Source of the DNA: Arcticibacterium luteifluviistationis
GTDB taxonomy: Bacteria > Bacteroidota > Bacteroidia > Cytophagales > Spirosomataceae
Assembly: GCF_003258705.1 (NCBI RefSeq)
Contig: NZ_CP029480.1
Span: 372,001-436,000, forward strand
Direction: 5' to 3'
Length of the DNA: 64,000 nt
The first letter of the stretch is position 1; each line of letters starts with the position of its first letter. The notes below the pieces were generated by a model. The model had not been told where the DNA came from and did no database searches. It saw nothing but the letters and a program-made list of their open reading frames with translations. The position numbers and the translations under genes were made by a program. Positions 33,330-42,848 of the stretch are shown here, piece by piece.

Positions 33330-34871
33330 ATGAAAACTTTCAAGCTTTTTTTTATATTTATAATACTATCTTTTTCCTGTGAGAAAAAGGTAGATGTACC
33401 TGCAGAAATACCTTCGGATGCTAAGATAAGTTCTCTAGAAATTACCCAAGATGGCGTACCACATAGTTTTGAGCTTCGAAACAACCGATTAATTCAAGAG
33501 GATAAGTTTATATTTGGTAATAGAGAGGTTACTGTATCGAAACTGGGCCTTAGTGCTGGAGCTTCCTCCACTATTAAACAAGGCGATGTAATAAAACTAA
33601 AATATTCGGATGGCGACTTTCTAATAAACGTAACTTCAAAAGATGGCACCAAGAGTCAAGAGTATGAAGTCTTTTATTATTATGAATATCCTGAGTTTAA
33701 TGTAACAGAGTTACCTGCAGAAAATGTTGCGAAAACATCTAATAAACTTATAATAGCGGATTGGAACGGCCTCTACTCCACCCCACTATATGCCACCCAC
33801 GAAGAAGAGACCCGAAATAATGGCTACATCGGTTGGCAATGGGTTTGTGGTGAAAATGCGGCTGGTTGTGTAAATAAAAATCCAGCAATTAAAGAAGCTG
33901 ATGGTTTTAGTCAGAATATTTCATTTGTTAAGCCTTTAATAGATGTTTACGATGCAGGTGATAAGGATTATTTACAGTATACAGCTATACTCATGAAAAT
34001 GAGCGGTATAGACATTGTAAGCATGGATAACTCTGCTGGCGATACCGAATATCCTTTAACAGCTCACCCCCGAGCCTTCAAAGAAGTTTTAGACGATGTG
34101 GGTCTGGAATATTCATTGCAGTTTGACAGAATCATTTATATAACGTCTACATTCGGCGTAAATACGGAGGAAGATTTAATTGCTGCAATGCAAACTGGAT
34201 ATGAAGATTTTGAAACAAGGTATTTCAGTTCACCCCAATACCACAAAATTAATGGTAAGCCTTTTTTAAGTTTTGGCTCCGACCGCGAAGAATCAGAGCG
34301 AAACTTATTAAACCCAAAGCTTCTGAACATATTTAATTCAGAATCAACATTTCTGAGACCTTACGCATATGAGACTATCTCGGCTTTGAAAGATACTGGT
34401 TATGGTTTCTTTTATCTCTTTGAAAACAGTCATGATGATGCATTCTTTAATAATATTTATGGAAACGCCCCAAGAATATGGGAGATTCAACCTCCAGCTT
34501 TTCAAAATAGTGGATCTGGTTATGTATACGATGTAGGCCCTGAGTATGATTATGATGAAACCTCTGATGCTAATACCATAAATAGTGCCTCGGACTACGT
34601 TTATTTAAGAGACTGGAATGATTACAGAAGGAGCAGGACTTTCGAACCATCGGTGAATTTTGGCTACGAACAGTTAATGAGAGTAATCAAGATGCAGAAT
34701 TTAAAAACCACCGAAGACGATCTTAAATTAGCAACAGATATGTACCTGAAAAGAAAAGCGTATTTAGGTGTTCAATATGTTCAAAAACAGCTTGACCAAG
34801 TATACCAGTATTTAAAGGCTTTTCAATTAGATGAAGCAAGAGAACTCTTAAGCACTATTCCGCTGGATTAG
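33330..34871 (+). CDS. Lipoprotein resembling GH71/GH99-type glycoside hydrolases
   Basis: A 513-residue predicted lipoprotein (signal MKTFKLFFIFIILSFSC). Residues about 25-125 form a small beta domain (S-S-L-E-I-T-Q-D-G, I-N-V-T-S-K-D-G-T). From about 145 a TIM-barrel-like region begins with L-I-I-A-D-W-N-G-L-Y. It contains F-D-R-I-I-Y-I-T and ends with L-R-D-W-N-D-Y-R-R-S-R-T-F-E-P-S, matching the W-N-D/E-Y-x-E-x-x-x-x-E-P motif near the end of GH71/GH99-like barrels. In the usual motif an E follows the Y-x; here R-R-S replaces it, so activity is uncertain. Family assignment is tentative. Confidence 0.6.
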   Translation: MKTFKLFFIFIILSFSCEKKVDVPAEIPSDAKISSLEITQDGVPHSFELRNNRLIQEDKFIFGNREVTVSKLGLSAGASSTIKQGDVIKLKYSDGDFLINVTSKDGTKSQEYEVFYYYEYPEFNVTELPAENVAKTSNKLIIADWNGLYSTPLYATHEEETRNNGYIGWQWVCGENAAGCVNKNPAIKEADGFSQNISFVKPLIDVYDAGDKDYLQYTAILMKMSGIDIVSMDNSAGDTEYPLTAHPRAFKEVLDDVGLEYSLQFDRIIYITSTFGVNTEEDLIAAMQTGYEDFETRYFSSPQYHKINGKPFLSFGSDREESERNLLNPKLLNIFNSESTFLRPYAYETISALKDTGYGFFYLFENSHDDAFFNNIYGNAPRIWEIQPPAFQNSGSGYVYDVGPEYDYDETSDANTINSASDYVYLRDWNDYRRSRTFEPSVNFGYEQLMRVIKMQNLKTTEDDLKLATDMYLKRKAYLGVQYVQKQLDQVYQYLKAFQLDEARELLSTIPLD

Positions 34872-34923
34872 AGATTTCGCTTTTTTATTAAGAGAGTTAT
34901 CCATCAGGAACATTTCTGCCTAC

Positions 34924-35667
34924 TCAAACAGTTTGAATTCTTTTAAGTAGGTCTTTTTTGAAGCCTTTGCTAATGGCAAGGGCTTTTTGGTTTACCACCA
35001 AATGTGTGGTAGCTATCTCCGTAATTTGAGAAATATTTACAATATAGGAGCGGTGAATTCTGATAAAATGATTTTTAGGAAGCTTATCCTCCATTTCTTT
35101 GAGCGATAGCACCAATAAGTATTCTTTATTTAAGCTATGAATGCGGCAATAGTTCCTATCTGCTTCTATATACTGAATTTCGGCAATGGGTACTTTTACC
35201 ATTTTATCTTGAAAGCGAACAAAAAGAGCATCTTCAAAAACAGCAAACTCCTCTTCTATGCCTTCATTAGAGGAATCTTCTTCTTTTTCAGATGCCAACC
35301 TGGTCAATGTTAGTTCCAAGGCTCTTTGCAAATCCTTTTTCTTAAATGGCTTAGATATAAACGCGTAAGGTCTAGTTTCTTTGGCTCGGTTAAAATGGGC
35401 ATCATCTGTATTGGCCGTTAGGTAAACCACCGGAATATCAAATTCCTTTTGCATTTCTGTAGCCACTTCTATCCCGTCTAAGTTGCCTTTTAGGTTAATA
35501 TCTAGCAAAAGTATATCAGGCTGATTTTCGCGAATATGTAGCAAGGCTTCTTCACCACGCGGAATTATACCGATAACCTCATAGCCTAAAGATGTTAACT
35601 CCAAGGAAACATTGGCTGCTATAAGCATCTCGTCTTCTACTATCAATATTTTAACTGGCGTATTCAT
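34924..35667 (-). CDS. LytTR-type response regulator
   Basis: A 247-residue regulator. The receiver (about 5-120) has acidic pair E-D, phospho-acceptor Asp in D-I-L-L-L-D-I-N-L, switch Thr in V-V-Y-L-T-A-N and Lys in I-S-K-P-F. An acidic linker leads to a LytTR domain (about 140-245) with I-E-A-D-R-N-Y-C and I-R-I-H-R-S-Y-I-V-N. Its ATG shares one base with the stop of the kinase gene (TAATG), so the pair is translationally coupled. Confidence 0.95.
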   Translation of the reverse strand: MNTPVKILIVEDEMLIAANVSLELTSLGYEVIGIIPRGEEALLHIRENQPDILLLDINLKGNLDGIEVATEMQKEFDIPVVYLTANTDDAHFNRAKETRPYAFISKPFKKKDLQRALELTLTRLASEKEEDSSNEGIEEEFAVFEDALFVRFQDKMVKVPIAEIQYIEADRNYCRIHSLNKEYLLVLSLKEMEDKLPKNHFIRIHRSYIVNISQITEIATTHLVVNQKALAISKGFKKDLLKRIQTV

Positions 35668-37607
35668 TAAGCTGCTTGGTCTAGTTTAAATTCAAAAGAA
35701 ATGATAGTCCCTTCTTTATTCTCTTCTTGCATTTTTCCATTGAGTTGCTGGGTGAGTAAACTTACCAGTTGCGTTCCAAAACCTGTACCTTTTGGCTTAA
35801 CTCCACTTGTTTTTCCTACGCCATTATCTCGGACTAAAAGGCTTAATATCTTATCATCTTTTCTCGATAGACTGATAGTGATTTCGCCTGCTGCCTTTTC
35901 GGGAAATGCATATTTCAAGGAGTTGGTAAGAAGCTCATTCACTATCAAACCTAGCGGAACTGCGGTATCCACATCCAACTCTAGGTCTTCCATCACACAG
36001 GAAATTTTGACTTTATCTTCCGCATCAAAAGTATCTAATATCCCCTCCCCTAGGTTTAAGAAATAGTCTTTCATTTCTATACTGCCTAGGTTAGTACCCT
36101 GATATAGTTTTTGATGAATAATACCCATAGACTGTACTCTGTTTTGACTCGCTATCATGGCATCTTTAGTGGCGGAATCTTCCAGTTGGGCAGATTGTAA
36201 AGAAATAAGACTCTTAACCAGTTCCAAGTTGTTCTTTACTCTATGATGAATCTCTTTCAACAGTAATTCATTCTCTGCATTTTTTGCACTAATTACCTTG
36301 GTAGCCTTTTGGTTTTTTCTAAACGAATAGAATAAGCCAGCCAAAAGAATTACCAACAAGCCAGAAGCAGCAAGAATGATGTTCTGTGTTCTGTTTTTTT
36401 GGTTTAGTAAAGCCTCGGTAGCGGCTAATGCCTCATCTTTTTTCTCCGTCTCATACTTAATTATACCCTCACTTTCTAGATTGGCCACTTGCTCTTCATG
36501 AACCAACTCTTTGGCTTCTTTGGCTTTTTTCAGATATAAAAGAGCGTTTTTATGCTCACCTAGCTCTTCATAGCATTCCGCAATACTTTCATATGGCCTC
36601 GCCAAGTGTGACACATCTTGTTTATCATAAGCCTTTATACCCTTTAAAAGATTTTTCACGGCATTAGGATAATCTTCCAGTTTTAAATATGCCATACCCA
36701 CTTCAGTAAGCCAAGTGGCAGCTCGCTCAGGCCCTATTTGTATTTCACAAAGGTCATAAGCCTTTTGGTAATCTAGGAGTGCTTGTTGATAGTTTTCCTG
36801 ATTAAAAGAAATATCCCCTTTAAAAGAATAAGCTCTAACTTCCACAAATACCTCACCTGGAACTTTGTTCTTTACTATAGAAAGACATTCCTCTGCTGCC
36901 GCATTTGCTTCTTCATACTTCCCAATTCGACTATATGCATCAATATAACTTAAGTAACAATACGATAAGGTGTTATAGTCTTCTACCTCTCTAAAAACCG
37001 AAGTTACCTTATCTAAATAATCAATAGCTTTTTGAGGTTCGTCTGTGTAAAGATATGAAGAACTCAAATTTCTGTGAGCCTTGGCCACGCCTACCTTATC
37101 ACCAAGTTCCTCATAAATAGCAATTGCCTTAAAAAGCTCGTTTTGAGCTTCTACGAGCCTTCTTACAGACATATAATCATGAGCAAGGTTTTTTCTAGTT
37201 TCTGCTATTTTTGGCTTATTGTCCGTTTTTAAATAGTAAAATAGAGCCAACTCTGTTTGTTTAATAAGGGAGTCTCCACTATAAATTCCATGATAACTGT
37301 GCCAATCGCCAAAGGCACTATAAAAATCTCCTATTTTTTCATTGTCTTTAGTTTTTATAGCCCTTTTGATGCCTTCATTAGCTACTTTTTCAAAAATCTT
37401 AATGTCTTTCTCAGCATTAACCTGAAGCCATGATAATACAGAGTCAAGCGGTTGACTTAAAACGCTGTCAAGTCTAATAACAATTTGGGAATCTTGCTGC
37501 GAAAATCCTTCAGCTGAACTTAGGAGAATAAACAGGACAGATAAAAAGCTTTTGGCTAATTCGAATAAACAAGAAAACCCTTTTCGAAATTTAAGTTTAC
37601 TAGGCAT
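35667..37607 (-). CDS. TPR sensor histidine kinase (HisKA_2 type)
   Basis: A 646-residue kinase with signal peptide, a periplasmic TPR array (about 75-365; at least six units such as Y-L-D-K-V-T-S-V-F-R-E), one membrane helix near 400 and a short coiled coil. HisKA_2 follows with E-I-H-H-R-V-K-N-N-L near 447, then an HATPase with N-E-L-L-T-N-S-L-K-Y-A-F, D-N-G-V-G and G-T-G-F-G. All catalytic boxes are present. It partners the LytTR regulator just downstream. Layout is typical of Bacteroidota kinases that sense peptides or envelope state through TPRs; the signal is unknown. Confidence 0.94.
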   Translation of the reverse strand: MPSKLKFRKGFSCLFELAKSFLSVLFILLSSAEGFSQQDSQIVIRLDSVLSQPLDSVLSWLQVNAEKDIKIFEKVANEGIKRAIKTKDNEKIGDFYSAFGDWHSYHGIYSGDSLIKQTELALFYYLKTDNKPKIAETRKNLAHDYMSVRRLVEAQNELFKAIAIYEELGDKVGVAKAHRNLSSSYLYTDEPQKAIDYLDKVTSVFREVEDYNTLSYCYLSYIDAYSRIGKYEEANAAAEECLSIVKNKVPGEVFVEVRAYSFKGDISFNQENYQQALLDYQKAYDLCEIQIGPERAATWLTEVGMAYLKLEDYPNAVKNLLKGIKAYDKQDVSHLARPYESIAECYEELGEHKNALLYLKKAKEAKELVHEEQVANLESEGIIKYETEKKDEALAATEALLNQKNRTQNIILAASGLLVILLAGLFYSFRKNQKATKVISAKNAENELLLKEIHHRVKNNLELVKSLISLQSAQLEDSATKDAMIASQNRVQSMGIIHQKLYQGTNLGSIEMKDYFLNLGEGILDTFDAEDKVKISCVMEDLELDVDTAVPLGLIVNELLTNSLKYAFPEKAAGEITISLSRKDDKILSLLVRDNGVGKTSGVKPKGTGFGTQLVSLLTQQLNGKMQEENKEGTIISFEFKLDQAA

Positions 37608-37991
37608 TAAGACTATTTATGTTAGGTAAAGATTAATACCATATTTCAGGCATTATTACTTTAGTCACAAAATACTTATAAAATTCGGACAATTCAGTGT
37701 CTAGCATTAGAACGGTACGTGGAATATGTTTCAATTTTTATTAAGTGGTCACTTCTTAAGGTATAACTCTCTTGAGAACTACGGAACTCTTTTCCCTATG
37801 AAATCAATAAATAACCGTTCTGGCTAACTCTCTGATTGCAATTATGCCTCATATCCAACGAATACTAAATCTTTTTTATGTCCATTTCCCTTTTTAACCA
37901 CTCCCTAAAAAAGCACATCAATTTAATGTAAACCCTTAAAGTTGAACTAAATTCGTTCTACAGATAGCCTAAAACCCGTATTTATTATACC
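37608..37991. other. Divergent intergenic region, no gene seen
   Basis: 384 AT-rich bases between the kinase gene (minus) and the metalloprotease gene (plus). There is no credible ORF or strong hairpin, and no exact TAnnTTTG box near either start. It holds CTACGGAACTCTTTTCCCTA (37779-37798), which resembles a stretch at 18383-18402. Confidence 0.5.
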
Positions 37992-40475
37992 ATGAAAATA
38001 TTAACTCGAGTCCTTCTCGCTCTTCTTGTCTATTGTTCCACGGCTCAAGCTCAAAAAAATGATAATCTATTTGAACGCAGAGATTTAAGCTCCATTAATT
38101 CTTTGGAATTAAAGTCTAATTTATCTGCTGTGCCCAGTGCACAACTTTTGACCCTTAATGAAACACAGGGAATAGAAATTTTTAATGAAAAGGGAAATTT
38201 AACACTTCAAATTCCATTACAAAAAGATTTCATTGAAGTAGAGTTAAGCCCAGCTACAATCTTCTCTCCTAACTTTAAAGTACTCAGTTCTAATGGAAAT
38301 GAAGTGGAAGTAGAATTGCCCAATTTTTATCATGGCAAAATAAAAGGTGAGTCTAAGTCTTTTGTGGCCATAAGTATTACCAAAGATGCCATAGAAGGCA
38401 TGATTGTAAGCGATAAAGTAAATCTGACTATTGGCAGATTAACCAACACAAAGGAAAAAATACATGTGGTTTATGCTACCAATGATATTGAAAATAAAAC
38501 GCCTATTTGTGCTGGTGCCAAGGAGGTAGAATATGACGGGGAACTTCCTCCTCTCGATGAAAATCAGACAAACGCAGCGGGCTGTAAAGCTGTAGAAGTT
38601 TACTTAGAAGCTGACTACCAAATGTATACTGACTGGGGTGGTAGTGTTCAAACCGTAGTTAATACCCTGACTTCTATATTTAATAATGTCTCGCTTCTTT
38701 ATGATAATGAAGGCGTAAATTTAGTAATCTCAACACTTTTTGTTTGGGAAACACCAGACCCATATACATCTGCTACAGATACAGAGGAAAGCTTAAATTT
38801 ATTGGATGCTTATTGGGATAGCCAAGGCAATAATTTTGATGGAGACCTGGTTCACCTTGTTACATCTAAAAGTTTGGGTGGCGGTGTAGCATATTTGCTT
38901 GGAGGAACATCTGTTTTCAACGGCATGACTCAAAGAGCCGTTTTTTCTAGTTGCGGAAAGAATTCAGCAAAAGGCATGAGCGGAAGTATTACAAATAGCG
39001 TCACAAATGTTCCTACGTTTTCTTGGAATGTTGAAGTGATTGCCCATGAAATTGGCCATAATTTTGGACTTCCACATACGCAATCATGTACTTGGTCAGA
39101 TGGAAATACCATGGGGGCATTAGATAATTGTTTTCCTGTAGAACCGGTAAAACCTGTCGATGAAGGCGGAGTTCTCTGTGCCCCCGGCCCAACACCAACA
39201 AATGGCGGAACTATCATGAGTTATTGCCATTTAAGCAGCGTTGGTATAAATTTCAACAATGGCTTTGGAACCCTACCTAGCGGAAAAATGAACGCGGAAC
39301 TTAATGCCGCTACATGTCTTTCAGGTTCAAAAGTGGCCCGTCCGGTCGTTCCAAATCAGGAACTTTGTTCTAGCCAAAGCGTTCAATTTACAGCTACGGG
39401 ATGCACAGGAACTTACCAATGGTTTGATGCTCCTATGGCGGGTAATTTGTTGTCAAGTGTAAGCACATACACCACACCTACAATAACCCAAACTGCCTCA
39501 TATTATGTAAGTTGCACAGCAGATGGCTGTACCAGTAGAAGAAGAAAAGTGGATGCTATTTTGTACAGTAATAATGCCCCGCCAGTTCAAGATTTAGCAG
39601 TTTGTGGATCCAATGCCACTGTCACACTAACTACCAACTGTAATGGAGCTAACATAAAATGGTATAGTGCAGCTACGGCGGGCACTCTTTTAGGTTCAGG
39701 AAATAATTTCCAATTGACCAATATTTCTTCTAGTATGACTGTGTATGCAGAATGTAGTTTGCCCTCATGTGGCACTTCTACAAGGGCTCCACTAAATATA
39801 ACGTATATGCCAGTTTGCCCTTATTGTGAACCAACTGGATTAAATTGTTCTGAAAATGATATGATTACCCAAGTAAAAATAGATCAGGGCAATGCAAACC
39901 TATATGAAAACACTTCGACTTGTTCTTCTGGGGGATACTCTCTAAATACTCCTAGCTCTACTGTTGAATTAATGAAAGGTAACTCCTACAAAATTATTAC
40001 TTCAAATCCTGGGGTGTATGAAGATGGCATGGCCATTTGGGTCGATTATGATAGAGATGGTATTTTTCAAGAAAGTGAAAAAATAGAATCTTATTATACG
40101 GGTGCGGTTTGGACTTCAAGAGAAACTAGTTTTACTATACCTGCTTCGAGTTCTGTCGGTATAACTAGAATTAGAGTTAAAGTTGTCTATGGAGTGGCGT
40201 CTTCCTTACCGTGCTCAAGTACAGACGGCCAAGGCTTTGGTGAAATTGAAGACTACATAGTAACCATCTCTGCTAGTACACCGTGCCCTCCTACTTTAAA
40301 TCATGCAGTAGGTAATTTGGCTTCTGGAACATATTCTGCAAGTCAAACCATAACTAGCCGAGCCAATGTTTCTACGCCTACAACTTACCAAGCTGGTAAT
40401 CATATACTGTTAAATGCTGGTTTTCAGGCTGGCACAAATGAGACTTTCGAAGCTAAAATAGGAGGGTGTCCGTAG
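37992..40475 (+). CDS. Secreted zinc metalloprotease with GEVED and 3-coathanger domains
   Basis: An 827-residue exported protease. A signal peptide (ending A-Q-A) and a propeptide-like region (about 22-190) lead to a metzincin domain with H-E-I-G-H-N-F-G-L-P-H near 352 (H-E-x-x-H-x-x-G-x-x-H) and Met-turn G-T-I-M-S-Y-C near 407, as in reprolysin-like M12B proteases. Two Ig-like or 'C-x-W-F/Y' modules (about 450-610) follow. A GEVED domain spans about 676-760 (W-V-D-Y-D-R-D-G-I-F ... G-E-I-E-D-Y-I-V). A 3-coathanger stack ends the protein (N-A-G-F-Q-A-G). No classic T9SS domain is visible after it. Confidence 0.92.
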   Translation: MKILTRVLLALLVYCSTAQAQKNDNLFERRDLSSINSLELKSNLSAVPSAQLLTLNETQGIEIFNEKGNLTLQIPLQKDFIEVELSPATIFSPNFKVLSSNGNEVEVELPNFYHGKIKGESKSFVAISITKDAIEGMIVSDKVNLTIGRLTNTKEKIHVVYATNDIENKTPICAGAKEVEYDGELPPLDENQTNAAGCKAVEVYLEADYQMYTDWGGSVQTVVNTLTSIFNNVSLLYDNEGVNLVISTLFVWETPDPYTSATDTEESLNLLDAYWDSQGNNFDGDLVHLVTSKSLGGGVAYLLGGTSVFNGMTQRAVFSSCGKNSAKGMSGSITNSVTNVPTFSWNVEVIAHEIGHNFGLPHTQSCTWSDGNTMGALDNCFPVEPVKPVDEGGVLCAPGPTPTNGGTIMSYCHLSSVGINFNNGFGTLPSGKMNAELNAATCLSGSKVARPVVPNQELCSSQSVQFTATGCTGTYQWFDAPMAGNLLSSVSTYTTPTITQTASYYVSCTADGCTSRRRKVDAILYSNNAPPVQDLAVCGSNATVTLTTNCNGANIKWYSAATAGTLLGSGNNFQLTNISSSMTVYAECSLPSCGTSTRAPLNITYMPVCPYCEPTGLNCSENDMITQVKIDQGNANLYENTSTCSSGGYSLNTPSSTVELMKGNSYKIITSNPGVYEDGMAIWVDYDRDGIFQESEKIESYYTGAVWTSRETSFTIPASSSVGITRIRVKVVYGVASSLPCSSTDGQGFGEIEDYIVTISASTPCPPTLNHAVGNLASGTYSASQTITSRANVSTPTTYQAGNHILLNAGFQAGTNETFEAKIGGCP

Positions 40476-40732
40476 TAGAAAATCCTTTTATCAGATTTAT
40501 TTATAGCCAGTAAGGTAGATGCTAGCTAAAACTTTGCTGAATTACCTTTTGGTATTTCAAGCATTTCCTATTTTAAGGAAAGTTCAAGTTTATTTTAGAT
40601 ACACCTAAGTACTACGGAACGAATTGAATTAGCTACTGGTCAAGTAAAAGTACCAATTAGTCTAGTAAATACACCTCATATTAATATTCTGCACTATATT
40701 GAAACCTAGATACAACCCTTAATAATAATTAC

Positions 40733-41716
40733 ATGAAACGTAGAGATTTTATATACAGCTCTTCTGCTGCCATTCTAGGAGGTTTAGCCCTTAGTTCTAA
40801 AGCTTTTGCTTTTGACACAAAACCAAATTCATTGATAAATGGCGTACAGATTGGTACCATTACTTATTCTTTCAGAAGTTTACCAGGAAGTGCTAAACAA
40901 GTGCTTCAATACTGTGTAGACGCAGGCATTTCTGCCATTGAACTCATGGGCGACCCAGCTGAAGATTTTGCAGGAAAACCTAAAAACCCAATTGATAGAA
41001 GTACTTTTTATGTCAATGGAAAAAGACGCAAACCAACAGACGCAGAAAAAGCTCAAATGGAGCAATACAGTAAAGATGTAGCTGAATGGCGTGAAACGGT
41101 TTCCATGAAACCTTTTAAAGAGTTTGCTAAAATGTACAAAAAAGCTGGCGTGAGCATTTATGCTTTTAAACCAAATGCTTTTGGTACTGACAATACCGAT
41201 GCGGAGATAGAATACGCTATGCGAGCAGCTAAAGCATTGGGAGCAAAATCTGTTACGGTGGAGCTACCTAGAGATTCGGCACAGTCTGCAAGACTTGGAA
41301 AACTAGGAGAAAAAAATAAAATGTACGTGGGTTATCATCTTCATACCACGGCTACAGATACTATTTGGGATGAAGCTCTGGCACAATCTCCTTATAACTC
41401 CATGAACTTAGACTGCGGTCATTATATAGCCGCCGGTGGTGATAACACCAAAGAAAGCCTATTAAAGCTGATTGAAGCTCGTCATGATAGAATCACGAGT
41501 ATGCACATCAAAGACCGCCAATCAAAAGCTAACGGAGCTGAAAACTTGTCTTGGGGCGAAGGTGACACTCCAATAAAAGAAATACTGACACTGATAAGAG
41601 ATAAAAAGTACGACATACCCTGCACCATAGAGTTAGAATACAAAGTTCCAGAAAACTCTGACCCTGTAACAGAGGTAGGCAAATGCTTTCAGTTTGCTAA
41701 GGGGGCTCTTTCTTAG
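40733..41716 (+). CDS. TAT-exported sugar phosphate isomerase/epimerase-like TIM barrel
   Basis: A 327-residue protein. The start M-K-R-R-D-F-I with a following hydrophobic stretch to A-F-A is a twin-arginine signal. The rest is an AP endonuclease-2/xylose isomerase-like barrel: I-S-A-I-E-L-M-G, L-G-A-K-S-V-T-V-E, G-Y-H-L-H-T, M-N-L-D-C-G-H, S-M-H-I-K-D-R and C-T-I-E-L-E-Y supply the usual Glu/His/Asp metal ligands. Exported members of this family often accompany DUF1080 proteins in keto-sugar pathways, but the DUF1080 gene is 22 kb away here. The substrate is unknown. Confidence 0.88.
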   Translation: MKRRDFIYSSSAAILGGLALSSKAFAFDTKPNSLINGVQIGTITYSFRSLPGSAKQVLQYCVDAGISAIELMGDPAEDFAGKPKNPIDRSTFYVNGKRRKPTDAEKAQMEQYSKDVAEWRETVSMKPFKEFAKMYKKAGVSIYAFKPNAFGTDNTDAEIEYAMRAAKALGAKSVTVELPRDSAQSARLGKLGEKNKMYVGYHLHTTATDTIWDEALAQSPYNSMNLDCGHYIAAGGDNTKESLLKLIEARHDRITSMHIKDRQSKANGAENLSWGEGDTPIKEILTLIRDKKYDIPCTIELEYKVPENSDPVTEVGKCFQFAKGALS

Positions 41717-41740
41717 AAATAGCACTCATACATAATTACC

Positions 41741-41774
41741 AAACGGCCTTGCTTGATTTAAGTGAGGCCGTTTT
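41741..41774 (+). terminator. Terminator after the TIM-barrel gene
   Basis: A 14-position stem with GC core (AAACGGCCT/AGGCCGTTT, extended by two G-U and CTT/AAG) and loop GATTT is followed by TTTT. It ends the preceding gene and isolates the next cassette. Confidence 0.9.
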
Positions 41775-42092
41775 CTACTTTACTTTTTCACGCATTTTCA
41801 TTTACGAGCTTGAGCTACACAGGCCAAAGGTGATAGAAATTTAATATCGAATAGCAAAATAGCTTTTCAAAATAAACCGACACCAGTATAAAATATCGTC
41901 TACCTTAAAATAAAACACCGTATTTTGGAAATTCTGCAGAAAAGAAGGAATGAGTAAATACTTTGAGATTCGTAACGCATTCTTACCGAATAATAAATTT
42001 TCGCGTGCTATCAAGTTCATCTCAAATAATTAATGTAAAATTAATCCACGAAACAAATTTTAAAAACCCTATTAGTTTTTCCCTGAAGATAA
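41775..42092. other. AT-rich region before the three-gene cassette
   Basis: 318 bases between the terminator and the first cassette gene. It has near matches to the -7 box (TATTTTG at 41931-41937, TACTTTG at 41958-41964) and one 27-codon ORF (41950-42033), described separately. Nothing else is recognised. Confidence 0.45.
41950..42033 (+). CDS. Possible 27-residue peptide upstream of the cassette
   Basis: ATG at 41950 to TAA at 42031-42033 codes 27 residues starting MSKYFEIRNAF and ending K-F-I-S-N-N, basic and partly amphipathic. AAGAAGGA lies directly before the ATG, closer than usual for a Shine-Dalgarno. It ends 59 bases before the cassette. It could be a leader peptide or chance. Confidence 0.25.
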   Translation: MSKYFEIRNAFLPNNKFSRAIKFISNN

Positions 42093-42848
42093 ATGTCAAG
42101 AACCACAGTATTTTTTGAGAAAAAAATAATAAGTGAGATAAATAAATTTAATTCTCTTTCACAATTTTCTTCTCCAGATATTAAGTTAGGAATTTGCAAC
42201 AATATAATTGAGCTTATTAACCTTGCTTCTCCGCAAGAAAACTTATTAAAAAAATCACTTTACAAGTGGGTTAGGTACTTTATAAAATATTCCATTGAAT
42301 CAAATGAGGAAATGGATACCAATTATCATTTATTTAATAAGGAGCAAATAATGCTAAGAATTGAATACTGTGAGCTTAGGGAACAAATTTCTTTAATCAA
42401 ATTTACTTTAAGAGAACTGATTAAGTCCGGTTTTGATGAAGAAGTCGATGATTTAAGAAAAAGCTTATCAAGAAAAATGCTGCGAGAAATTAAAAGTAAA
42501 CTTAGCATCCGAAATTTCCCTAAATTTTTATACTACTATTCCACTTCAAGCAAAAAAAATGCTATTTTCATAATGGCCAGTATATTTATAGGGTATAGCG
42601 TTTTACTTCTTCCTCTTCCAAATTACTTTGAACCCTTTGCCGCATTTAAAATAAGATACGAAGGCTACTCCGAAAATTTTCTAATTAATCATATATCTAA
42701 CTGTCTTTTATCTTTCTTTCAAGTTGAATCCGGCTTTGAAATAATACCAATAGGTTGGAATGGAGTCCTTTTCGTAATACTTATAAAAACGGTGATTTTT
42801 TTATTCTTCTATGAATTTATTGTTGAAATTATCAAAAAGATTAGTTAA
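42093..42848 (+). CDS. Unknown helical protein with two C-terminal membrane segments and a pore-like motif
   Basis: 251 residues, no family recognised. Residues 1-155 are predicted helical and cytosolic, rich in Lys, Glu and Leu. A first membrane helix spans about 156-178 (A-I-F-I-M-A-S-I-F-I-G-Y), an exported loop about 180-205, and a second helix about 224-246. Between them the stretch L-L-S-F-F-Q-V-E-S-G-F-E-I-I-P-I-G-W-N-G has the layout of a 2TM potassium-channel pore: pore helix, filter, then P-x4-G into TM2. The filter T-V-G-Y-G-D is not kept. The stop touches the next ATG (no gap). GC is very low. A membrane effector or channel is inferred. Confidence 0.6.
   Translation: MSRTTVFFEKKIISEINKFNSLSQFSSPDIKLGICNNIIELINLASPQENLLKKSLYKWVRYFIKYSIESNEEMDTNYHLFNKEQIMLRIEYCELREQISLIKFTLRELIKSGFDEEVDDLRKSLSRKMLREIKSKLSIRNFPKFLYYYSTSSKKNAIFIMASIFIGYSVLLLPLPNYFEPFAAFKIRYEGYSENFLINHISNCLLSFFQVESGFEIIPIGWNGVLFVILIKTVIFLFFYEFIVEIIKKIS

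Noticed and set aside
35701-36066. Plus-strand ORF of 121 codons opposite the kinase ATPase domain
   Set aside because: Antisense to a complete HATPase; no start signals.
38930-39217. Minus-strand ORF of 95 codons opposite the metalloprotease
   Set aside because: Antisense to the HExxH catalytic region; chance frame.
24235-41716. Single polysaccharide utilisation locus
   Set aside because: Sugar-active genes occur here but no SusC/SusD pair is present, strands alternate and terminators separate the genes.
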